Shown: positions 10,263 through 17,715 of the stretch, piece by piece | Layout: the number at the start of each line of letters is the position of its first letter | Numbering within the stretch: position 1 is the first letter of the stretch | Assembly: GCA_902594515.1 (NCBI GenBank) | Contig: CACJML010000001.1 | Coordinates: 1-64,000 of the forward strand | Reading direction: 5' to 3' | DNA from: an uncultured SAR86 cluster bacterium | GTDB lineage: Bacteria > Pseudomonadota > Gammaproteobacteria > Magnimaribacterales > D2472 | Length of the DNA stretch: 64,000 nt | Notes under the pieces: model-generated | What the model saw: the letters and a program-made list of their open reading frames with translations, nothing else | Database searches by the model: none | Told to the model about the DNA's origin: nothing | Program-made: the position numbers and the translations under genes

Positions 10263-10309
10263 CCTAAGTCTTGTTTTAAATGGGCACATTTAAACCTTAC
10301 ATACTTAGG
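10263..10309. promoter_or_regulatory. Nested inverted repeats (candidate structured leader) upstream of the Gly-rich ORF
   Basis: CCTAAGT(10263-10269)/ACTTAGG(10303-10309) enclosing TTTAAATG(10275-10282)-GGCA-CATTTAAA(10287-10294). Confidence 0.45.
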
Positions 10310-10342
10310 ACGCCCAGCAAATTTTAAATTTAGGAGATAAAT

Positions 10343-10717
10343 ATGAGATATATATTATTATTATCCATTGCCTTGATATCCCCTTTTAATTTTGCCGATT
10401 ATCACACTGGTGGAGGCGGCGGAAGCGGTGGAGGATCTAGTGATACTTCTTATGGAGGAAGCTCAGGTGGTGGTTATGGTGGTGGCAGTAGTGCTGCTGG
10501 TGGATTATTGTTACTGGGTGGAATTTATTACTTTTTCATTAGGGATAACGGTGAAGATGAGGCTGATGCCTTTAGTTCAAAGTTAACTAATGAAAGTAGG
10601 TTTGAAATAAATTTTCATGATAGTGAAATTAATTATGAAAATTCAAATTTTAGCGCTCAAAACTTTTCATTTCCTCAAAATACATTTCAACTAAATATTA
10701 AATATAAGTTAAATTAA
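10343..10717 (+). CDS. Gly/Ser-rich secreted/membrane protein, unknown function
   Basis: Signal peptide-like N-terminus, Gly/Ser-rich tract, TM segment AAGGLLLLGGIYYFFI; AGGAGATAAATATG start context. Confidence 0.65.
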   Translation: MRYILLLSIALISPFNFADYHTGGGGGSGGGSSDTSYGGSSGGGYGGGSSAAGGLLLLGGIYYFFIRDNGEDEADAFSSKLTNESRFEINFHDSEINYENSNFSAQNFSFPQNTFQLNIKYKLN

Positions 10718-10724
10718 TGTAGTC

Positions 10725-10745
10725 GGGGCTTGCTAATCAAGCCCC
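10725..10745 (+). terminator. Hairpin, terminator-like, after the Gly-rich ORF
   Basis: GGGGCTTG-CTAAT-CAAGCCCC perfect 8-bp stem followed by an AT-rich tract. Confidence 0.6.
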
Positions 10746-10772
10746 AAATTTAAAAACATTTGCACTGTATTT

Positions 10773-10789
10773 GTGTTATATTATATCAC
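10773..10789. promoter_or_regulatory. Putative Zur box
   Basis: GTGTTATATTATATCAC near-palindrome; TGTTATATTATATCA differs by one base from the gammaproteobacterial Zur-box core TGTTATANTATAACA. Confidence 0.5.
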
Positions 10790-10794
10790 TTAAT

Positions 10795-11073
10795 ATGAGT
10801 GCTAGTTTTTTCAAATCAAAGCAAGTTTTTCTTTATTCAGCGATTTTGTTTGCTGCTCTAACCTCTGCTGATCCATTTTTGCATCATGAGGTTCCTGAGG
10901 AAGGTCATGTATTAGAGTGCCAACTTTGCAGCAATGATTTTGCTGAAACTAGAATCCAAACTAGCCATCGAAAAAATTCTAAGTACGAGCTTGTTGTAAG
11001 CATCAAAACTGAAAGTTTAGTCAGCTTAATTCATTCAACAAGCTATATATCAAGAGCACCTCCAAGAATCTAA
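10795..11073 (+). CDS. Small secreted/membrane protein with His/Cys motif; ORF track start is TTG 10771 but ATG 10795 is more likely
   Basis: MSASFFKSKQVFLYSAILFAALTSADPFLHHEVPEEGHVLECQLCSNDF: signal-like N-terminus, HH...H...CxxC; directly upstream of the TonB receptor. Confidence 0.6.
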   Translation: MSASFFKSKQVFLYSAILFAALTSADPFLHHEVPEEGHVLECQLCSNDFAETRIQTSHRKNSKYELVVSIKTESLVSLIHSTSYISRAPPRI

Positions 11074-11112
11074 GATTTCTTTTTTCTTAAATTTTTCTTC
11101 AAGGAGGTACAT

Positions 11113-13374
11113 ATGAAGAACAAAATTCAAGCATTTTTGGTTATAGGTGCACTTTCAGTATTAAATATAACCGCACAGGAAACAGAAGAAATTTTGGTTA
11201 CAGCCTCATTTGTTTCTTCTGAAGTAAATGGTGCATTGCATGTGGTGGATGGTGATGAAATCGATACTGCTGCAAATTCAAGTTTAGGTGAAGCAATCGA
11301 CGATTTGCTGGGAGTTTCCTCAGCTGATTTTGGGTCTGCCATTGGCCAACCAATAATAAGGGGTATGTCAGGTACAAGGGTGAAAGTTCTTGATAATGGA
11401 GTGGTTAACAGGGATGTCTCCGCATTGGGTCCAGATCATCCAAATGACACAGATTTAAATAATATCCAACAGATAGAAGTGATCAAAGGGCCTGCATCAC
11501 TTTTATACGCTAATGGAAGCATTGGCGGGATTATCAATATTGTTGATAATACCATTTCAAAAGTAGACTTTGACAAGCCAAGCTTTCAACTTGGTCTTGA
11601 GTCTCAGTCTGTTAATGATGGTGAGTCTCAAAATTTTTCTTATACAGATAATGTTGGTGGTCTAAATATAGTCCTTTCTCATAAAAGTTCTGAATTTGGA
11701 AATTTTGACATTCCCTCAGGTGCCATCATGCATGAAGAAGAAGAGCACCATGATGAAGAAGAAGAGCATCATGATGAGGAAGAAGAGCACCATGATGATG
11801 CCGGTTTTTTAGCAAACTCAGATTATGAGTTAGAGTCAACTAGTATTGGTATTTCAAAAACTGGAGATTGGGGATACTTTGGTATTTCTGCCAAGTCATT
11901 AGAAAATATGCATGGAATTCCATTTCATGGTGATGGACACGGTCATGATGAGCATGGTGATGAGCATGGTGATGAGGAAGAGCATGGTGAAGAAGAAGAG
12001 CATGAAGGTGAAAGAATCTTTGCTGTTACTGATTCTGATAAACTTGATCTCAGGGGTTCCCTAAATATTGATGGTTCCATTTTTAGTTCAGTTGATTATT
12101 TTATTAGAGATACCGACTATGAATTAGTTGAGCAACATGCTGAAGAAGAGGAACATCATGATGAAGATGAAGAGCATGATGAGCACGGACATGAAGAAGG
12201 CCCTACAACATTTGCTAACGAAGCAACGGAATTTGGCTATACTTTCAATCTAGCTGATACCTCACTGTTTTCACAAAAGCTTGCTTTTAATTTTGCTGAA
12301 GAGGAGTCATCAGTCATTGGAAGCGAATCTTTTATGAATCCTGCAACTTCTGAGGAAGCAACTGTCGGGTACTATATTTCCGGAGATTATGGTTTATTCA
12401 AATTAGATGCTGGACTTAGGATAGATAATATAGATCGAAAAGGTTCCATTACTACTCATGAAGAGCATCATGATGAAGATGAGCATCACGATGAAGAGGA
12501 AGAGCATCACGATGAGGAAGAAGAGCATCATGATGAGGAAGAGACTGAGACAGTAAACCACAAAAAGGATTTTGATAATCGAAGTTTTGCTATTGCTTTA
12601 TCAAGGGACCTTAACGAATCTTTATCTTTAGAGATCGGAACATCTGTTGTGGAAAGAGCACCATCTGTCAGTGAGTTATTCATGAACGGACCTCACTTGG
12701 TAACGCAAAGGTTTGAGGTGGGCAACCCCAATCTCAATGTTGAAACGGCTAGAAATGTTGAATTTACACTGAGATATGCTAACGAAGGAGTTTATGCATC
12801 ATTCACTGCTTTCCAAAATGATATAGATGACTATATTTATTTGCAGGATGAATCTGAAGAAGAACATGCTGATCATGATGAGGAGCATGAAGAGGGCCAT
12901 GATGATCATGAAGGCCTGATTCTTGCTAATTTTCTTCAAGAAAGCGCAGAGTTTAGAGGCTATGAGCTAGAAATCGGCAGAGTATACGACCTTGGGTCTG
13001 GTTTGCTAGACATTAGATATGCTAGGGATGAACTCACCGCATCCTTTAATGATGGACATGATGTTCCAAGAATTACTCCTGCAAGGAATCTATATTCACT
13101 TTCTTACTCAAAAGGCAGTATGTTATTTAAACTTCTGCTGAAAGATGTTGATAAGCAAGATGAGATTGGTGAGGGGGAAACTTCTACCGATGGCTACCAG
13201 ATGCTTAATGCAAGATTAACTAAAACATTTGATTTAGGTAACTCAAATTTAAGTGTTTCTATATTTGGAAATAACTTGCTTGATGAAGTAGCCAGAAATC
13301 ATTCGTCGTATGTTAAATCTCAAGTTCCATTGCCCGGTAAAAATTATGGAGTGAAATTTAACCTTAATTTCTAA
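11113..13374 (+). CDS. TonB-dependent outer membrane receptor, ZnuD-like (probable zinc uptake) with several His/Glu/Asp-rich segments
   Basis: TonB box region EEILVTAS, plug IRGMSGTRVKVLDNGVVNRDVSALGPDHP, VIKGPASLLYANGSIGGIINIVDN, C-terminal YGVKFNLNF; repeated HHDEEEE. Confidence 0.88.
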   Translation: MKNKIQAFLVIGALSVLNITAQETEEILVTASFVSSEVNGALHVVDGDEIDTAANSSLGEAIDDLLGVSSADFGSAIGQPIIRGMSGTRVKVLDNGVVNRDVSALGPDHPNDTDLNNIQQIEVIKGPASLLYANGSIGGIINIVDNTISKVDFDKPSFQLGLESQSVNDGESQNFSYTDNVGGLNIVLSHKSSEFGNFDIPSGAIMHEEEEHHDEEEEHHDEEEEHHDDAGFLANSDYELESTSIGISKTGDWGYFGISAKSLENMHGIPFHGDGHGHDEHGDEHGDEEEHGEEEEHEGERIFAVTDSDKLDLRGSLNIDGSIFSSVDYFIRDTDYELVEQHAEEEEHHDEDEEHDEHGHEEGPTTFANEATEFGYTFNLADTSLFSQKLAFNFAEEESSVIGSESFMNPATSEEATVGYYISGDYGLFKLDAGLRIDNIDRKGSITTHEEHHDEDEHHDEEEEHHDEEEEHHDEEETETVNHKKDFDNRSFAIALSRDLNESLSLEIGTSVVERAPSVSELFMNGPHLVTQRFEVGNPNLNVETARNVEFTLRYANEGVYASFTAFQNDIDDYIYLQDESEEEHADHDEEHEEGHDDHEGLILANFLQESAEFRGYELEIGRVYDLGSGLLDIRYARDELTASFNDGHDVPRITPARNLYSLSYSKGSMLFKLLLKDVDKQDEIGEGETSTDGYQMLNARLTKTFDLGNSNLSVSIFGNNLLDEVARNHSSYVKSQVPLPGKNYGVKFNLNF

Positions 13375-13389
13375 TTAAGAACTATAGTC

Positions 13390-13425
13390 TTGTGCCTTAG
13401 CGTCCCCTTGTTAGTTAAGGCACAA
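13390..13425 (+). terminator. Hairpin after TonB receptor gene
   Basis: TTGTGCCTTA / TAAGGCACAA perfect 10-bp stem with 16-nt loop; no long U tract. Confidence 0.45.
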
Positions 13426-13526
13426 AGGGCTTCAAAAGTGACCTGATAATTTCCTCGTGTTAATAAAATAATTACTTTTTTTATTTGGAGTATTTACAAA
13501 TAATATTTTTTTTAATTTAATAGGTT

Positions 13527-13555
13527 TGTCGTGATTTGATCCTATTGCCGCGACA
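13527..13555. promoter_or_regulatory. Inverted repeat upstream of alkB-like gene
   Basis: TGTCGTG ... CGCGACA (6/7 matching arms), about 65 bp upstream of ATG 13619. Confidence 0.3.
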
Positions 13556-13618
13556 TAAAAGAAGGAGCTAAAACGGAATTTATTCCCAGGATTTAATTTA
13601 ACGAAATGGAGTTTTTCT

Positions 13619-14728
13619 ATGAAAACGCTATATGTAAATGCTCGTTATTTAATTGTTCCTGTTATGACAGTGATAACAATTATCGGGCTGTATTTTGGGG
13701 GTATTTATGCTTGGATAGGGGCTTCTCTATTTGTCATAAATACTATTATTGACACCCTTACAAAGGATATACATTTAAGAGCTGACTTTGATAATGAGGG
13801 TAATTCTTACGGAATAAAAGCATTTCAATATTCAGTAATGTATTTGATGTTACCAACGTTTGTTGTTCTTCAGGTGTTGCTTGCCTACAACCTTTATCAA
13901 TTTGTCACGCTTGGGACAATCTCATCTGTGGAGCTTATTGGAGCAACTTTATCCTGTGGATTATGGGCTGGATTAGGAATTATCTACGGTCATGAGTTGT
14001 CTCATAATAAGAAAGAAGGATTTAGAGTTTCAAGAGCAATAATGGCTCTAAGTGGTGCCGCACATTTTACTTACGCGCATGTATACAATCATCACCTTGA
14101 TCTAGCTCATGAAGATGATCCAGCTACTGCTCCCAGAGGTAGGAATGTTTACGCACATGCTTGGTTGTCTCATGTAGGACAATCAAAGTTTTCTTATGAT
14201 CTTGAAGCTGAAAAATTAAAGAAACTTGGCAAATCTTTTTTTTCATTTGATAACAAATGGTTACTAGGTTACCTTTATAGCCTTCCTTCAATTGTTCTCT
14301 TCGTTTGGGCTGGTGGGATTATTGGTATCTTTGCCCTAGTTACTGTTTGGATCATTTCTAACTTTTTATTGGAGGCCTTAAACTTTATGGGGCACTATGG
14401 GCTTATTCGGGAGCACGGAAAACCTGTAGAACATAGGCACTCTTGGGACAACGACAACTTATTTACCAGTTGGTTTTTTATTGAGATTGGAAGGCAATGC
14501 GACCATCACGTTAGAGGTGAGACTTATTTTTGGGAATTGGATGACGTTAAAGGGCCAAATTATGGCATTGGTTATTTCTCATTATTTGTTTTAACTCTAA
14601 TCCCAAGTCTTTTTAGAAGATTTGTTCAAAAACATCTTGATCATTGGGATGCACATTATGCTTCGCAGGAAGAAAAGAATATTGTTAATGCTTTGTATCC
14701 AGCCTTAGCCATCAAGGAGGCATCATGA
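13619..14728 (+). CDS. AlkB/XylM-type membrane di-iron hydroxylase (alkane 1-monooxygenase family)
   Basis: His boxes HELSH, HVYNHHLDLAHEDD, and NFMGHYGLIREHGKPVEHRHSW...RQCDHHVRG; multiple TM segments. Confidence 0.88.
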   Translation: MKTLYVNARYLIVPVMTVITIIGLYFGGIYAWIGASLFVINTIIDTLTKDIHLRADFDNEGNSYGIKAFQYSVMYLMLPTFVVLQVLLAYNLYQFVTLGTISSVELIGATLSCGLWAGLGIIYGHELSHNKKEGFRVSRAIMALSGAAHFTYAHVYNHHLDLAHEDDPATAPRGRNVYAHAWLSHVGQSKFSYDLEAEKLKKLGKSFFSFDNKWLLGYLYSLPSIVLFVWAGGIIGIFALVTVWIISNFLLEALNFMGHYGLIREHGKPVEHRHSWDNDNLFTSWFFIEIGRQCDHHVRGETYFWELDDVKGPNYGIGYFSLFVLTLIPSLFRRFVQKHLDHWDAHYASQEEKNIVNALYPALAIKEAS

Positions 14729-15048
14729 TATTTGCAGGTCTAGCAAAGAAAAAAGATTACAAAGCAAATATTTTTCCTGAGGAACAGGAAATAATAATCA
14801 ATAAAGGTGAGACTCTGTTATCTGGAGCATTACGTTCAGGTTTGGCATGGCCACATAAATGTCAGGTTGGAAGTTGCGGGACTTGTCGATGCAAAATCAT
14901 TGAGGGTTCAATTCGACCAGAAATTGATTTTAATTATGTGCTTGATCCAGTAGATGTTGCATCGGGTTACGTATTGGCATGTCAGTCAACACTTAAGACA
15001 GATATCAAGGTCTCTGTAAAACTAAATAAACAAGGAAACATATCATGA
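14725..15048 (+). CDS. Plant-type 2Fe-2S ferredoxin
   Basis: CQVGSCGTCRCKIIEG (CxxxxCxxC) and LACQSTLKTDI; overlaps alkB-like stop by 4 nt. Confidence 0.9.
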   Translation: MIFAGLAKKKDYKANIFPEEQEIIINKGETLLSGALRSGLAWPHKCQVGSCGTCRCKIIEGSIRPEIDFNYVLDPVDVASGYVLACQSTLKTDIKVSVKLNKQGNIS

Positions 15049-15254
15049 AGAATATTTTGGGATTAATAGCGATATTGTTATGGACAGCTTCAGCTGGAGC
15101 ACTTATATACTTTTCAGGAATATTAAGCTTGCACCAGCATATAGGTTGGTCACTTCTTATTGGTTTCATCCTTTTAGGGATTCACGTAATCAATCTTATT
15201 TTATATTTTAAGATTACAGGAAACGAACCCTATAAGTGGAAAACAAGAAGCTGA
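15045..15254 (+). CDS. Small two-TM membrane protein co-transcribed with hydroxylase/ferredoxin
   Basis: ATGA overlap with ferredoxin; 69 aa with two hydrophobic helices. Confidence 0.6.
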   Translation: MKNILGLIAILLWTASAGALIYFSGILSLHQHIGWSLLIGFILLGIHVINLILYFKITGNEPYKWKTRS

Positions 15255-15262
15255 TTAGTATC

Positions 15263-15289
15263 TTAGGGCACTAAGAAATTAGTGCCTAA
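15263..15289. terminator. Hairpin between convergent transcription units
   Basis: TTAG(G)GGCACTAA-GAAA-TTAGTGCCTAA stem-loop with a single bulge. Confidence 0.5.
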
Positions 15290-15352
15290 TCTCTATCCGT
15301 TAATCAGTTAAAGGAAGGCATCAGAGTAGAATTCAGTAATCAACAAAAAATT

Positions 15353-16522
15353 TTATTCTGTGTTCAAATCAGCATCTAAATATTTAGCCAAATGAAGATG
15401 AAAATTTACTATTGCCTTCTCAAAGTAACCAAAGGTTAAGTGATCGTTAGCTTTAGTGCCTAATGTTTGTTGGATAGCTCTGGCCGCTTCACGATCTTCA
15501 TCTTGCCCGGTATTCCCAACAAATTTTGCATCTCTCATGGCATCTTTCTTTGACAATTTTTCTTTCTTATTACTTTTATTGATCAAGGTATAAATAACCC
15601 ATTTTGATCGAGTGGGACTGATAGGCTCCAAAATTACAAGGTTTGTGTGCTTTGACAGCACTGAGATGCTCACATTTGGAAATAAGCTATATACTGAGGT
15701 AATGGTCCCATCAATCACTCTTTTGGATGGCTCAATATCTCTTAATTTTTCAATACGCTTAAATGGAAAGATGACACGTGAATTCTGACCATAGTTCTCT
15801 ACAACGTTAATATTGTCTAATCCATAGGGATAAAAAGTATCCTTGTGTAGAGATTTAATGTGATACCCCTCAAGCAGTGTTTCGTGAAGTATCTTCCAGT
15901 TAGCCTCATCTTCAATTGCAGATTGATTAATCAAAACTTGATCTTCAGTGAAATAGTCTAGAGTTTCATCTAGAAATTTTTTATCGATATCACTATCTTG
16001 ACATACATAGACAATTCCACCTTTCTCAACAGCATTAACTTGCTTAAGTCCATGCTCACGGGGGTCAATGCCAGGAAAACCATCAGCGCCTGGAATATGT
16101 CTATTCTCTCCCTTTAATCCATAGGTCCAACCATGATAGGGACAAACAAAAGATTTTTTACATCCGCTGCCTGAAGCTACTTGCATGCCTCGATGTCTGC
16201 AAGCATTTATAAAAGCATTTATGTTATTTTCATCATCTCTAGTTATAAGAATCGGAGTTCCAGCTGCAATTCTTGATACGTATGAACCTTTTTCTGGCAG
16301 AGCACTTGAGGGACAGAAGGGTACTGGCAGGGATCTCAGCAATTTAATTTCATTATCAAAACGCTCTTGATTTATATAATTTTTAACAGGCTCTTTCCAA
16401 ACCTCATCGCCTAAATCAGTTGTTTTGTTATCAATGTGAGAAAAAACACGCTCAATAATTTGACCATCATCCAAAAGCAATGAGGTTGGATTGGCAAGTG
16501 AGTAATGATTTGATTTGCTCAT
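15353..16522 (-). CDS. Rieske 2Fe-2S aromatic-ring-hydroxylating-type dioxygenase, alpha subunit
   Basis: CRHRGMQVASGSGCKKSFVCPYHGWTYGL Rieske motif; WKILHETLLEGYHIKSLHKDTFYPYG mononuclear iron site. Confidence 0.9.
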   Translation of the reverse strand: MSKSNHYSLANPTSLLLDDGQIIERVFSHIDNKTTDLGDEVWKEPVKNYINQERFDNEIKLLRSLPVPFCPSSALPEKGSYVSRIAAGTPILITRDDENNINAFINACRHRGMQVASGSGCKKSFVCPYHGWTYGLKGENRHIPGADGFPGIDPREHGLKQVNAVEKGGIVYVCQDSDIDKKFLDETLDYFTEDQVLINQSAIEDEANWKILHETLLEGYHIKSLHKDTFYPYGLDNINVVENYGQNSRVIFPFKRIEKLRDIEPSKRVIDGTITSVYSLFPNVSISVLSKHTNLVILEPISPTRSKWVIYTLINKSNKKEKLSKKDAMRDAKFVGNTGQDEDREAARAIQQTLGTKANDHLTFGYFEKAIVNFHLHLAKYLDADLNTE

Positions 16523-16563
16523 TTAAGATAATTATTACATATAAGATATTTGATTTTTAGAAA

Positions 16564-16613
16564 TGGTGCCCAGAGGTGGAATCGAACCACCGACACAAGG
16601 ATTTTCAGTCCTT
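16564..16613 (-). repeat. Distal att copy: partial tRNA-Phe (3' 50 nt incl. CCA)
   Basis: tggtgcccagaggtggaatcgaaccaccgacacaaggattttcagtcctt identical to 17555-17604. Confidence 0.9.
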
Positions 16614-16658
16614 GTGTCGAAGTCGTAAACCCATATAAATATTGCGCTTAAGTGCATA

Positions 16659-16678
16659 GTGTTCATAACAGTGTTCAT
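16659..16678 (+). repeat. GTGTTCAT direct repeats (left cluster)
   Basis: GTGTTCAT at 16659-16666 and 16671-16678; a related GTGAACAC at 16715-16722. Confidence 0.6.
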
Positions 16679-16725
16679 ATTTTCATATGAAAACTAATTA
16701 AAAATTTAACACCAGTGAACACAAG

Positions 16726-16941
16726 TTATGACCAATCCGATTTAAAAAAATTATAGTATTTTGGTGAAGATGCACCTGCATAACTTCTTCTTTGACTGTA
16801 TTTAAGTCTTCCTTTTTCATACCTATAAACATAAGCACCTAAAGGACCCCATGCTCTAAGACATACCTCAAAGGTTCCATCCCCATAGTCATGAACCCAA
16901 AGGTTTTCATTTACTTCAGTAGTTTTTCTATTATTTTTCAT
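16726..16941 (-). CDS. Orphan small protein inside tRNA-Phe insert
   Basis: 71 aa (MKNNRKTTEVNENLWVHDYGDGTFEVCLRAWGPLG...), AGGAGTAAT upstream of ATG. Confidence 0.5.
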   Translation of the reverse strand: MKNNRKTTEVNENLWVHDYGDGTFEVCLRAWGPLGAYVYRYEKGRLKYSQRRSYAGASSPKYYNFFKSDWS

Positions 16942-17178
16942 TATTACTCCTTTACTTGTTGATTAACCTCATCATTTTTTCCACCTTGCCGGAGTTGGCA
17001 GGTTGGAGGAGAACTTAATCCCACTCTTGATGTGCAATTATTATAACAATTTTCAGATTGAAATTTGTGAAAAAACCCCCATATAAATAAGTGTAAAGAA
17101 AGAAATATCTTCTTATTTCAAATTCCATTACTCACATTTACATACCCAATTCCGGGTGTGTTTCTTATGGAGAAAAAT

Positions 17179-17481
17179 ATGCAAGTATTTAAATGCGAAT
17201 ACGAACTTCCCCAAGGGAAGATTAATCATAATGTTCATGTTGATTGGGATGATAAAGGCAACTTACATTTTGCTGAGCAAGATCTTGGTGATGGGGTAAG
17301 GCAATTTTGGGGAACCGAAGAGTATGAATACTTTATGATGATTCATCAAAAACATGTAGCAAAATTTATTCTTTGTTGCTTTTGGAAGGGTTTTACCTTT
17401 GAAGAAAGATTTACTGTTGCTGATTTGAGGGAATTGTGTGACAAGTATGAGATTGAATATTCAACAGATAACTGGTTTTGA
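17179..17481 (+). CDS. Orphan small protein inside tRNA-Phe insert (track start 17158; ATG 17179 has better SD GGAG)
   Basis: MQVFKCEYELPQGKINHNVHVDWDDKGNLHFAEQDLGDGVRQFWGTEEYEYF... Confidence 0.6.
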   Translation: MQVFKCEYELPQGKINHNVHVDWDDKGNLHFAEQDLGDGVRQFWGTEEYEYFMMIHQKHVAKFILCCFWKGFTFEERFTVADLRELCDKYEIEYSTDNWF

Positions 17482-17490
17482 TTAGTTTTT

Positions 17491-17524
17491 ATGAACACTA
17501 AGATCAGTGTTCATAAGTGTTCAT
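17491..17524 (+). repeat. GTGTTCAT repeats (right cluster)
   Basis: ATGAACAC 17491-17498 (inverted), GTGTTCAT 17507-17514 and 17517-17524. Confidence 0.6.
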
Positions 17525-17554
17525 AAAACCAAGATTTGAGAAATGCTTTAAAAG

Positions 17555-17630
17555 TGGTGCCCAGAGGTGGAATCGAACCACCGACACAAGGATTTTCAGT
17601 CCTTTGCTCTACCGACTGAGCTATCTGGGC
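17555..17630 (-). tRNA. tRNA-Phe (anticodon GAA)
   Basis: Minus strand gcccagatagctcagtcggtagagcaaaggactgaaaatccttgtgtcggtggttcgattccacctctgggcacca folds as a cloverleaf; GAA anticodon, encoded CCA. Confidence 0.97.
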
Positions 17631-17715
17631 ATTGATTGAAGACCGAAATTATAACCGAACTGTACCAACCGTAGAATACTTCTATAAAATAATAAATTAA
17701 TTCAAAAAATCAATT

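Larger units (their letters stand above)
16564..17604. mobile_element. Small integrase-less genomic insert at tRNA-Phe 3' end (att-flanked mini-island)
   Basis: 50-bp perfect direct repeat (16564-16613 = 17555-17604) matching the 3' part of tRNA-Phe; two orphan ORFs and GTGTTCAT repeats inside. Confidence 0.7.

Noticed and set aside
10392-10586. 64-aa ORF overlapping the Gly-rich gene in another frame
   Set aside because: Low-complexity frame shadow of the GGN repeats; the overlapping ORF has the better start and signal peptide
11731-12545. CRISPR-like or noncoding tandem repeat array
   Set aside because: The repeats are in frame inside an intact TonB receptor ORF and encode HHDEEEE tracts; there are no spacers
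16564-16640. A second tRNA-Phe gene
   Set aside because: Only the 3' 50 nt match; the D-arm and acceptor 5' strand are missing, so it is an att-type partial copy
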